A DNA stretch of 54,754 nt from Fodinibius roseus. GTDB lineage: Bacteria; Bacteroidota; Rhodothermia; Balneolales; Balneolaceae. Shown here one piece after another: positions 48,078-54,754 of the stretch (position 1 is its first letter; the number at the start of each line of letters is the position of its first letter). The notes beneath the pieces are model-generated. The model worked only from the letters and a program-made list of their open reading frames with translations. It had not been told where the DNA came from and did no database searches. The position numbers and the translations under genes were made by a program. The stretch is from positions 1-54,754 of the forward strand of contig NZ_FQUS01000028.1 in NCBI RefSeq assembly GCF_900129315.1, read 5' to 3'.

Positions 48078-48189
48078 CGGTTTTTCTCCTATATTAATAA
48101 TTGATATTAGACTGGGACAATGACTAACCACTATTACCTTTACCGGCTCCCTTCGAGCCCACATTCTAACTAGTGCTCGTTAGTCGGAA

Positions 48190-48256
48190 AAAGGCCGGGG
48201 ACTCATACGCGCGCTGGCCCGCAAGGCTCGCAGCTTATATAGGTCACCCCGGCCGT
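48190..48256 (-). ncRNA. Structured region upstream of IS110 transposase, candidate bridge RNA
   Basis: GGCCGGGG (48193-48200) and CCCCGGCC (48247-48254) form a perfect 8-base stem. Inside it, GCTG-GCC and GGC-CAGC form a second nested hairpin. IS110-family elements encode a structured bridge RNA in the non-coding end next to the recombinase, with loops that pair with the target and the donor. The position and folding fit, but target-pairing loops were not verified. Confidence 0.45.
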
Positions 48257-48315
48257 TCCCAGTTGCTTTCTTCGATTCTTCCAAGATATGATTATTTTGG
48301 TACCCTAATCTAAAG

Positions 48316-48341
48316 GCAGCTTATGCGCAAGGTCGTTATAC
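48316..48341 (+). other. attC right end (site 2 or its replacement)
   Basis: The sequence GGCAGCTTATGCGCAAGG followed by TCGTTATAC ends with the box GTTATAC (48335-48341). Its core closely matches the right ends of attC3 and attC4, which share GCAGGTTAT, GCTGG and TCGTTA. A cassette starts here. The matching left half is probably the one interrupted by IS110. Confidence 0.65.
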
Positions 48342-48400
48342 GGCTCGTGGTCATATTTGAATAAATTTTTATAGTAAACACATTTTACTAATGAAGATCG

Positions 48401-48970
48401 TTAATCAATCTCTGAAATATTTTCCACGATTGAACCTGCCAACCCATATTTTTGAGCTTTTTCAGCGGTGAGCCAAAAATTTCGTTGGGTATCTTTTTGA
48501 ATTTTTTCAATTGATTGGCCGGTAGCCTTTGAAAAAATTGTATTCAATCGCTTTCGTATTCTTACAATTTCTTCGGCCTCAATGGCAATATCGCTGCCGC
48601 TTCCTTTAACGCCTCCTAAGGGCTGATGCAATAAGAACCGGGTATTGGGCAAGCAATAACGATCTTCAGCAGGTACTGATACGTAAATAAAAGCACCGGC
48701 GCTGGCTACCCATCCGATGCCAACCACTCGAACGCGTGCATCAATAAACCGAATGGCATCATAGATGGCATGGCCCGAATCTACGTGGCCGCCCTGCGAA
48801 TGGATAAATAACGTTATCGGATGATCGGATTCTGATGCGAGAGCCAATAATTGACCGACAACCTCTCCCACTAATTCTTGGGTTATTTGTCCATTAATGA
48901 TAATAATACGTGATTTGAATAGTCGATCATTAACTGTTTTGGGGAGAATTGGTTTCTTGTTTTGTTTCAT
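48401..48970 (-). CDS. ClpP-like serine protease
   Basis: A 189-residue ClpP/crotonase-fold protease. Recognisable are IHSQGGHVDSGHAIYD (oxyanion-hole region), IGWVASAGAFIYVS (nucleophile Ser), NTRFLLHQP (catalytic His) and QKDTQRNFWLTAEKAQKYGLAGSIV (catalytic Asp). All three triad members are present. It is less conserved than housekeeping ClpP (canonical motif ASMGA is ASAGA). It lies in an integron cassette, with an AraC-like gene upstream on the same strand. It may form a modified Clp protease or act independently. Confidence 0.87.
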   Translation of the reverse strand: MKQNKKPILPKTVNDRLFKSRIIIINGQITQELVGEVVGQLLALASESDHPITLFIHSQGGHVDSGHAIYDAIRFIDARVRVVGIGWVASAGAFIYVSVPAEDRYCLPNTRFLLHQPLGGVKGSGSDIAIEAEEIVRIRKRLNTIFSKATGQSIEKIQKDTQRNFWLTAEKAQKYGLAGSIVENISEID

Positions 48971-49072
48971 ACTTAAGAATCTATATTTAAATTAAGATTC
49001 TTAAAAGTAGAACATTTACTTATCTAAGTATTGTAAAATATTGCAGAATATTAGATTCCAATTATAATTTCT

Positions 49073-49687
49073 TTAATTCCGATTTTTAAAATACTTTTCC
49101 TGGTATTCTCTGGGAGTACATCCCATTTCTTCGCGGAATGTTTTAGTCAAATGACTTTGATCATAGAAACCAGCCTCTACAGCTGCCTGGTTTGGCGGTA
49201 TCCCATCTTTCAAAAATTCTTTTACTCTATTAATCCGTTTGGCGATTAGAAACTTCCATGGTGTCACACCTGTTTCCTCACGAAACCGACGAATCAATTG
49301 ATATTTGCTTAGTTGTACTTCATCGGCCAGTTTCTCAAGGCTCAATTGTTCAGTCAAATGCTCTTCCATATAAACGACTACTCGCCCAACCACCGGCTTT
49401 AATTCCGAGTTATGATCTGTTCTGTTCTCTTTTCGATTAGCTTCACCTGTAATAGCCTGATGTGATGAAACTATTCTGGCTTCGGCAAGCATTATTTGAA
49501 GCTCATCCAAGTAGGAAGCGTAAGAGATGTTTGTTTCGGGGATCATTTTAATATCCATATATAATTGCTTGCGTGAATTTATACAATTCAGAGCATTATT
49601 TTTTCGTTGTAATAAAGTTTGTTTTTCCTTTGAAACTGTAATATAAAAGGTGCTAACACGAAGTGCTAACTTTTTAATCAACCCCAA
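49073..49687 (-). CDS. AraC-family transcriptional regulator (cassette)
   Basis: A 204-residue protein whose C-terminal 105 residues form an AraC double helix-turn-helix: LSLEKLADEVQLSKYQLIRRFREETGVTPW then AAVEAGFYDQSHLTKTFREEMGCTPREYQ. The N-terminal 90 residues match no ligand domain and the start is uncertain; an ATG 45 codons in would leave a shorter protein. It lies upstream of the ClpP-like gene on the same strand, 102 bases away, so it may regulate it. Confidence 0.82.
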   Translation of the reverse strand: MGLIKKLALRVSTFYITVSKEKQTLLQRKNNALNCINSRKQLYMDIKMIPETNISYASYLDELQIMLAEARIVSSHQAITGEANRKENRTDHNSELKPVVGRVVVYMEEHLTEQLSLEKLADEVQLSKYQLIRRFREETGVTPWKFLIAKRINRVKEFLKDGIPPNQAAVEAGFYDQSHLTKTFREEMGCTPREYQEKYFKNRN

Positions 49688-49700
49688 AGTTTATAACGCC

Positions 49701-49824
49701 GTATAACAAGCGCATCAACGACTGACACGATCCCGCCTTCGAGTTTATTAGTTTTCTAATTCATAAATTTGTATCCTTATATAATTCATAATCTCCGTGC
49801 AGGTTATGCGCTGGGTCGTTAGCC
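49701..49824 (+). other. attC recombination site 3
   Basis: A 124-base site. GTATAAC (49701-49707) is at the left and GTTAGCC (49818-49824) at the right. The inner arms AGCGCAT (49709-49715) and ATGCGCT (49806-49812) are perfect complements. The right end shares GCAGGTTAT with attC4. The middle is AT-rich and would form the single-strand hairpin loop. Confidence 0.8.
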
Positions 49825-49908
49825 ACACAGCCTGAAACTATCACACGTTATGAACTTTGCCCTCCGTTAATTAGATTACAAACAGAATCTTAAAATCATT
49901 TTTCAGCC

Positions 49909-50088
49909 ATGATTACCAAAGAACAAGTTAAAAAGGAAATTGACCGACTCTCCGAAGTGGAGCTGGAAAAGGTTTATCTGTATCTCACTTCTCTGAAAAG
50001 GACAAAAAAGTCTAAACTCAACATTCCCTCCCTCAAGCTCAACGGGAAATTAGACAAACAGCACATCCGATCTGTAGCCTATGAGTAA
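49909..50088 (+). CDS. Small antitoxin-like protein
   Basis: A 59-residue protein read directly from the sequence (MITKEQVKKEIDRLSEVELE, a helical segment, then a basic region). Its TAA overlaps the ATG of the PIN gene (ATGAGTAA), so the pair is translationally coupled. It does not resemble the VapB family at 46674; it looks like the small DUF2281-type antitoxins that partner PIN toxins. It is oriented with the array. Confidence 0.78.
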   Translation: MITKEQVKKEIDRLSEVELEKVYLYLTSLKRTKKSKLNIPSLKLNGKLDKQHIRSVAYE

Positions 50089-50494
50089 ACTGCTTGTTGA
50101 TACCAATGTCCTGGTCTATGGAATCGATCAGGATTCTCAATTCTATTCAAAAGCCCGGGATGTTATAGAAAATACGAAGAACCAACTGTTCACAACTTCG
50201 AAAAATCTTAGCGAGTTTCTCGCTGTTGTTACCCGATCCTCAGGCTATGATCTTGAACCCGATCTGGCCTTAGAGATCCTGGAAGAGATCATTGCCGGAG
50301 TTACGATCCTTTATCCCAACCATGAATCGCTGGCTATTTTCCTTGAGCTTATCGGTCGCTACAGCCCAACCGGTCTGAGAGTACATGACTTTGAGATGAT
50401 AAGTATCGGTCTGGCCCATGAAGTTGATGAGTTCGCCACTTTTAATATCAGAGACTTTGAGCCTATTAAAGAAGTTTCACTCCTGAAGCTGTGA
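50081..50494 (+). CDS. PIN-domain toxin
   Basis: A 137-residue PIN ribonuclease. The acidic residues are LLVDTNVLVYG (Asp7), NLSEFLAVV (Glu), RVHDFEMISIG (Asp) and FNIRDFEPI (Asp). It follows its small antitoxin by an overlap and occupies a whole integron cassette between attC3 and attC4. It differs clearly from the VapC at 46282. Confidence 0.9.
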   Translation: MSKLLVDTNVLVYGIDQDSQFYSKARDVIENTKNQLFTTSKNLSEFLAVVTRSSGYDLEPDLALEILEEIIAGVTILYPNHESLAIFLELIGRYSPTGLRVHDFEMISIGLAHEVDEFATFNIRDFEPIKEVSLLKL

Positions 50495-50509
50495 ACCGCT
50501 GGGCTGGAT

Positions 50510-50633
50510 GGCTAACAAGCAAATTAACCTGACGTAGTACAGTCTCTTCAGTACTCCCTGGCCTTGCAGTTCCAGTATTGTCTTTTAAATTACATTTGTA
50601 ATCACCACGCAGGTTATCTGCTGGTCGTTATAG
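50510..50633 (+). other. attC recombination site 4
   Basis: A 124-base site. GGCTAAC (50510-50516) is at the left and GTTATAG (50627-50633) at the right. The arms share the inverted block GCA(a)AT(t)AACCTG with the complement of CAGGTTATCTGC. It has the same length as attC3 and the same right-end motif, which marks them as one attC family. Confidence 0.8.
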
Positions 50634-50671
50634 GGCTTATTTAGAAAAAAAAACTGAGACTCCGACAGTCA

Positions 50672-51406
50672 ATGAAATATAAAGAAATTCAACCCAGCAC
50701 AGCATTAGATCCATATATTCATTCCTTTTGGCAATTAAAAGGTGAGGAAAATGATAGACAATGGGAGCGAATATTCCCTGACGGTTGTCCTGGCTTGGTG
50801 ATTAATCTGGGGGACACTTGTGTTACCGACAACGGAGTTGTTACAATGGATTTTGCTAAAACGTATGTTGTAGGAACCATGACGTCCTTTAAGGATAGTT
50901 TCATTGAAGCTGACACCCATCTGTTTGGAGTATGCCTAAAACCTGGAATTTTTTCTAATTTTTATAGCTATGCTCCACAAAATGAACTGACAGATAAAAC
51001 TGTACAGCTTGAACAAAAATATTCATTTAACATCGACAAATTCATTAAAAACCCTCTCTATTATCTGAACCTATTTTTTACTGATAGATTACAAAATAGA
51101 AACGACCTGTTGCAATCGATAATCAGCGATATTCACCAATCGAACGGTCAGGTAAGCATAAGCGAAATTGCAAAAAAAAGCTTTATATCAATAAGGCGGT
51201 TGGAACGAAATTTTAAAACGCACATAGGTATTACCCCAAAAGAGTATTCCAATATTGTCCGGTTTCAGAATGCTTTATCTATAATTAAAAACTCCGGCCA
51301 GGATAGAAGTTTATTAGATATCGCAATTGAGTGTGGTTACTACGACCATTCACATCTAACTAATGAAATTAAAAGGAAAACTGGCCTCGTCCCATCTCAA
51401 CTTTGA
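50672..51406 (+). CDS. AraC-family regulator with DUF6597 domain
   Basis: A 244-residue regulator. The N-terminal 150 residues (IQPSTALDPYIHSFWQLKGEE, RIFPDGCPGLVINLGD) form the DUF6597 sensor domain. The C-terminal double helix-turn-helix follows (VSISEIAKKSFISIRRLERNFKTHIGITPKEY, then IAIECGYYDHSHLTNEIKRKTG). It lies just beyond attC4 and is AT-rich. The target is not shown; the nearby reductase and acetyltransferase genes are possible. Confidence 0.88.
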   Translation: MKYKEIQPSTALDPYIHSFWQLKGEENDRQWERIFPDGCPGLVINLGDTCVTDNGVVTMDFAKTYVVGTMTSFKDSFIEADTHLFGVCLKPGIFSNFYSYAPQNELTDKTVQLEQKYSFNIDKFIKNPLYYLNLFFTDRLQNRNDLLQSIISDIHQSNGQVSISEIAKKSFISIRRLERNFKTHIGITPKEYSNIVRFQNALSIIKNSGQDRSLLDIAIECGYYDHSHLTNEIKRKTGLVPSQL

Positions 51407-51570
51407 TGTTGTCGTATTTTTCCAAAGTAGCTTTTAAAAACAATTTCTATTTTGGCTGAAATGAAAATCAGGAGTGATTGAAAACATATACAAACCTGAT
51501 ATAGCGTCGTAAGTCGCCGGGCTAAAATGATATCTTCTTAACAAATCGGACAATCAACAAATAAAGAAAA

Positions 51571-52104
51571 ATGCGAAAACTATCACTTTTCATAGCCACA
51601 AGTTTGGACGGCTATATTGCAAAGCCAAATGATGATCTCAGCTTCTTAGAATTAGTAGAAAAAGAAGGCGAAGATTATGGTTATGCAGAATTTACCGCAA
51701 CGGTTGACACCATTATTGTTGGTAGAAAAACATACGATTATGTTCTTAGAGAAATAGGCCCTTCTCATTACGATAATGGGAAAAGGGATGTATATGTAAT
51801 TACAAGAACAGAAAGACCAAATGCCGGACGAGTGAAGTTTTATTCCGGCAATCTAACCGAGTTAGTGCAAAAATTGAAAAACGACCAAAGAAAAAACATC
51901 TATTGCGATGGTGGGGCTGAAATAATAAACGAACTTCTAAAAAATGACCTGATTGATGAATTTATTATTTCAATCATTCCAATATTGTTAGGTAACGGAA
52001 TCAGACTTTTTAAAGATGGTAGACCGGAACAAACGCTTGAATTTGTAACTTCAAAAACATTTGACACAGGATTAGCTCAACTGCATTACAGACGAAAGAA
52101 ATGA
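51571..52104 (+). CDS. RibD C-terminal / dihydrofolate-reductase-like protein
   Basis: A 177-residue reductase of the RibD-C/DHFR fold. It begins KLSLFIATSLDGYIAKPNDD and has FTATVDTIIVGRKTYDYVL, IYCDGGAEIINELL and IISIIPILLGNGIRLF, all typical of the YwjB/YyaP group. It probably uses NADPH but the substrate is unknown. It is AT-rich and not clearly delimited by attC sites. Confidence 0.88.
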   Translation: MRKLSLFIATSLDGYIAKPNDDLSFLELVEKEGEDYGYAEFTATVDTIIVGRKTYDYVLREIGPSHYDNGKRDVYVITRTERPNAGRVKFYSGNLTELVQKLKNDQRKNIYCDGGAEIINELLKNDLIDEFIISIIPILLGNGIRLFKDGRPEQTLEFVTSKTFDTGLAQLHYRRKK

Positions 52105-52147
52105 AAAATGAATCGTCATTAAATTAAATTTGGTGAAATAAAGAAAA

Positions 52148-52669
52148 GTGAATTTTAATACTACAACTCCAGAAAAAATCGAGACTGAGAAAATTGAGAT
52201 AAAACTTAGACGAACAGAAATTGAAGACTTACACAAGTTCTTTCAATTTCAACTTGACAAAGAAGCAAGTCACCTAGCTGCATTCGTGCCAAAAGACTCA
52301 ACTAACAAATCAGCCTATTTATTCAAACACACAAAAATGTTGAATGATCCAACGGTAAATTATATGACAATTTTGGTTAATAATATTATTGTTGGAAGTA
52401 TTGTGAAGTTTGAAATGGAGGGTGAAATAAATGTTACTTATTGGATCGACAGAGACTGTTGGGGACAAGGAATTGTAACAAAGGCACTAAAAGACTTTCT
52501 TGATATTGAAACTACTAGGCCAATATTAGGACGAGTTGCATTTGACAATTTTGGGTCACAAAAAGTTTTAGAAAAATGTGGTTTTGTCAAAATCGCTAAG
52601 AAAAATTGTTTTGCAAATGCACGACAAACAGAAACAGATGAATTTATTTATAAACTGACTAACATCTAG
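52148..52669 (+). CDS. GNAT-family N-acetyltransferase
   Basis: A 173-residue acetyltransferase. The motif A region is VTYWIDRDCWGQGIVTKALKDFL, where Gln-Gly binds acetyl-CoA, and VAFDNFGSQKVLEKCGFVKI is motif B. The start is a GTG at 52148. RimJ/RimL-like proteins of this kind acetylate protein N-termini, amino sugars or antibiotics. It is AT-rich, in the same block as the reductase and beta-lactamase. Confidence 0.85.
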   Translation: MNFNTTTPEKIETEKIEIKLRRTEIEDLHKFFQFQLDKEASHLAAFVPKDSTNKSAYLFKHTKMLNDPTVNYMTILVNNIIVGSIVKFEMEGEINVTYWIDRDCWGQGIVTKALKDFLDIETTRPILGRVAFDNFGSQKVLEKCGFVKIAKKNCFANARQTETDEFIYKLTNI

Positions 52670-52831
52670 CATCAGTATAAAAGTACGAACTCAAAGAAGA
52701 ACCATTTTTCAACATATTAAATGCGATAAAACACGGTGAAGAATTATTATTATTTATCCGTCGGTTTGTTGCTGTTAGGAACAAAAGTAAAGGATAAGAT
52801 TTCCAATGATTAACTTTTCCAAAACCCCAAT

Positions 52832-53623
52832 ATGTATAAAGTCATAATATTTATACTCTTTTTAATTCCGATGGTATCATTTGGTCAAGATTTCAATAGA
52901 CACTTCAACAGTCTACATCTAAATGGAAGTACAACGATTTATGACTACAATAATAAAAAGTGGATTTTTACAGACAGCTTGGATGCTGAAAAAGGAACCT
53001 TGCCCGCTTCAACCTTTAAAATTCCAAACTCATTGATAATCCTTGAAAGCAAAGTCGTAGCCAACGAAAAGGAAATCATAAAATGGGACGGAACAGAAAA
53101 ATCACACCTCGGAATGGTAATCGAAGCCTGGAACCAAGACACCGATCTGGAAACGGCATTTAAAAATTCAACGGTTTGGTTTTACGTAGAGGCTTCAAAA
53201 AAAATTAAACGCGAACAGTACATAAGAACCCTACAAAAACTCAATTACGGTAATGGCAACCTGAAAGAAAAGGGAAACGACTTTTGGAATTATGGCGACT
53301 TTACGGTAACGCCTAAAAATCAAATTGAATATCTAATCAAGCTATACGAAAATCGACTTCCCTTCTCAAAGAAGAATATTAGCATAGTCAAACGAATTAT
53401 GATTTCAGAAAGTAGCGACAGTCTAACTTTTCGAGGCAAAACAGGCTGGACAAGAAAGAATGGACAGGATATTGGTTGGTGGGTAGGTTACCTTGAAACA
53501 AACGACAACGTTTACTTCTTTGCCACGCGACTGACCAAAGACAAAAACGAGAAAAACCCCGACTTTTTAAGCGGAAGAAAAGAAGTTACTAAACGAATAT
53601 TAAAGGAAATACAAGCGTATTAA
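52832..53623 (+). CDS. Class D (OXA-type) beta-lactamase
   Basis: A 263-residue enzyme with a signal peptide (residues 1-18, ending in VSFGQ). The class D motifs are all present: PASTFKIPNSL (nucleophile Ser and Lys, STFK), NSTVWFYVE (SxV), KLNYGNGN (YGN), FRGKTGW (KTG) and GWWVGYLE (WxxG). It is therefore probably an active serine hydrolase of beta-lactams. It is AT-rich and lies in the accessory region between an integron attC and a second IS256 transposase. Confidence 0.92.
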   Translation: MYKVIIFILFLIPMVSFGQDFNRHFNSLHLNGSTTIYDYNNKKWIFTDSLDAEKGTLPASTFKIPNSLIILESKVVANEKEIIKWDGTEKSHLGMVIEAWNQDTDLETAFKNSTVWFYVEASKKIKREQYIRTLQKLNYGNGNLKEKGNDFWNYGDFTVTPKNQIEYLIKLYENRLPFSKKNISIVKRIMISESSDSLTFRGKTGWTRKNGQDIGWWVGYLETNDNVYFFATRLTKDKNEKNPDFLSGRKEVTKRILKEIQAY

Positions 53624-53910
53624 CGAGTAAAACAATAAACGACCAACATCAGCTCATACTTCAGACTAACGAAAGGCTAAAAACGGAAGGCCATTTTTAA
53701 AAATAATTTCGTGCTATAGTTGAAAGGTTTGGACATTAAAATTCTGGCATACGCAGGTTTAACATTTAATCAAATATTAGCGGCAATAAATCATATGGTG
53801 GTAGACAAAAATATCGCCAATATTTTAATGCTGATAGTAATAGGAGTAGTTCTTGGAGCTTCTTATTCCTACGGTCAACAAAACCAATTCACCAATGAAA
53901 AATCAATAAT

Positions 53911-54124
53911 CATGTCATTTCAAGCGTATATCAAAAACATAGAAGATAAAACAGGTAAAAACGGCTCAAGAATTTAAAACCATAGCTGAAGAAAAAGGAT
54001 TTACTAACAATGGGGAGTTAGTCGTTAAAGCCACAGAAATAACTAATTGGCTTAAAAAGATTTTGAATTAGGTCATGGACACGCAATGGCTATGTATGCT
54101 TACATTAAAGGAAAAAGGAAATGA
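53911..54124 (+). pseudogene. DUF4287 family protein, doubly frameshifted
   Basis: From the ATG at 53911 the frame reads MSFQAYIKNIEDKTGK, then shifts. A second frame continues with EEKGFTNNGELVVKATEI and NWLKK, and a third gives ELGHGHAMAMYAYIKGKR before a stop. Together these make a standard DUF4287 protein of about 70 residues with two single-base changes near 53962 and 54060. The same upstream frame continues to 53720 with a membrane-like segment, probably by chance or from another gene. Confidence 0.8.
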
Positions 54125-54142
54125 AAAAATAAATACTGGTGC

Positions 54143-54170
54143 TAACAATGTGTATAAGCAATGAGAGTGT
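54143..54170 (+). other. Possible truncated attC left end
   Basis: GTGCTAACAATGTGTATAAGCAATG resembles the left end of attC sites in which GCTAACAATGTG is followed by a palindrome. The expected right half is missing; the sequence runs into the IS256-type element. The call rests on the left box only. The written motif is split here: GTGCTAAC, AATGTGTATAAGC. Confidence 0.4.
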
Positions 54171-54181
54171 AAATCTAACTC

Positions 54182-54229
54182 TGTCTAAGTTAAATAATAC
54201 GTACTATCAACATACACTTAACTTAGACA
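54182..54229 (+). repeat. Inverted repeat before the IS256 transposase
   Basis: TGTCTAAGTTAA (54182-54193) and TTAACTTAGACA (54218-54229) are perfect 12-base complements 24 bases apart, ending 4 bases before the transposase ATG. They could be the terminal repeat region of the element or an operator for the transposase. Confidence 0.75.
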
Positions 54230-54233
54230 ACTC

Positions 54234-54754
54234 ATGACACAAGAAGAATTAGACCAACTACAGAAGAAGGCCCTGGAGCAATTTAAATCCGGGCAGCCGC
54301 TGTTTGGCAAAGAAGGGGCCTTTGCCCCGATGCTCAAGCAGTTTTTAGAAGCCGCCCTGCAGGCGGAGATGGAGGATCATCTGAGCGACCAGCAGCGCCA
54401 AGCCGGCAACAAACGCAACGGTAAAGGGGCTAAGACGATCAAAAGCGCTGAAGGAACTTTCCAGATTGAGACCCCGCAAGACCGGCAGAGCTCATTTTCT
54501 CCACAGATCATCAAAAAGCGGGAGACCATTCTGGCCGATAATCTTGCCGATAAAATCATTGGCCTATATGGGCTGGGGATGAGCCTTCGCGACATCAGTT
54601 CTCATATCAAGGAGATGTACGACAGTGAGATCTCCCACACGGTACTCTCGGAGATTACCGACCGGATCATCCCTGAGGTCAAAGCCTGGCAGAACCGCCC
54701 GCTGGAGCCAGTCTACTGTATTGTGTGGCTGGATGCAATGCACTACAAAGTGCG
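54234..54754 (+). CDS. IS256-family transposase, N-terminal part
   Basis: At least 173 residues of a mutator-type transposase, open at the right edge. The start ATG at 54234 gives MTQEELDQLQKKALEQF, then AEMEDHLSDQQRQAGNKRNGKG and the IETPQDRQSSFSPQIIKKRE region that is typical of the family. GLYGLGMSLRDISSHIKEMY and HTVLSEITDRIIPEVKAWQNRPLEPVYCIVWLDAMHYKV follow, where the Asp of LDAMH is the first catalytic residue. The C-terminal part is outside the window. Confidence 0.93.
   Translation, partial: MTQEELDQLQKKALEQFKSGQPLFGKEGAFAPMLKQFLEAALQAEMEDHLSDQQRQAGNKRNGKGAKTIKSAEGTFQIETPQDRQSSFSPQIIKKRETILADNLADKIIGLYGLGMSLRDISSHIKEMYDSEISHTVLSEITDRIIPEVKAWQNRPLEPVYCIVWLDAMHYKV

Larger units (their letters stand above)
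47055..48310 (-). mobile_element. IS110-family insertion sequence, probably inserted in an attC site
   Basis: A single transposase frame on the minus strand (frameshifted) is flanked by a short downstream end and about 230 bases of non-coding upstream DNA with strong secondary structure. IS110-family elements have no long terminal inverted repeats, so ends are approximate. The element separates the left half of an attC site from what looks like its right half. One subgroup of the family (IS1111-attC) is known for inserting specifically into attC. Confidence 0.72.

Noticed and set aside
46147-50633. CRISPR array
   Set aside because: The repeated blocks are widely spaced, differ in sequence and flank whole genes; there are no regular short repeats and spacers and no cas genes.
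51407-53910. Further attC sites between the AraC, reductase, acetyltransferase and beta-lactamase genes
   Set aside because: No paired R/L boxes were found in the gaps at 51407-51570, 52670-52831 or 53624-53910, so cassette boundaries there are not supported.

Overview
The window looks like origin-proximal chromosome from a bacterium of the Fibrobacteres-Chlorobi-Bacteroidetes superphylum, most likely Balneolota/Rhodothermota. The assignment is an inference from gene content: the rpmB-rpmG-DUF4295 cluster, DUF6122 and DUF5916 proteins, a Tat-exported Gfo/Idh/MocA oxidoreductase, and a strongly acidic FAS1 lipoprotein that would suit a halophile. No rRNA or complete tRNA gene is present to test it.

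Layout. (1) 1-2.5 kb: the end of an integrative element. A P4-type tyrosine integrase and an unknown gene lie beside a tRNA-Asp 3' fragment that begins at the anticodon loop and acts as an attachment site. (2) 2.5-6 kb: an accessory patch with an AbiEi/AbiEii-type toxin-antitoxin pair, a piece of an IS256 transposase and a Fic C-terminal fragment. (3) 6-20.6 kb: TspO-like and DUF6122 membrane proteins, then an unusual compact five-gene operon on the minus strand (11-residue-repeat protein, PaaK-like adenylating enzyme, divergent PurC homologue, SDR, HAD phosphatase). After it come an epimerase-like SDR, two tandem paralogous small proteins, a DUF5916 outer-membrane protein, an oxidoreductase and a FAS1 lipoprotein. 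(4) 20.9-45.7 kb: housekeeping backbone with mnmG, rsmG, ldh, gyrA, gyrB, rpmB, rpmG, yqeY, cvpA, tyrS, xth, a LolC/E permease, mscS, adk, dtd, purM and fabF. Three parS-like palindromes sit at the mnmG/rsmG junction. A dense cluster of DnaA boxes between dtd and purM is a strong oriC candidate. (5) 45.8-54.7 kb: a decayed integron. It holds the N-terminal stub of an integron integrase, attC-like recombination sites, and cassettes carrying VapBC, a ClpP-like protease with an AraC regulator, and a second PIN toxin pair. Beyond the last clear attC lies AT-rich DNA with an AraC-type regulator, a RibD/DHFR-like reductase, a GNAT acetyltransferase, a class D beta-lactamase and a DUF4287 pseudogene. 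A frameshifted IS110-family element sits inside one attC, and a second IS256-family transposase runs off the right edge.

Most worth pursuing: the five-gene operon at 7.6-11.8 kb, which I do not recognise as any described pathway; the integron relic with its IS110 insertion and possible bridge-RNA region; and the oriC and parS signals. All calls come from reading the sequence and the translated frames by eye, and no database search was possible.
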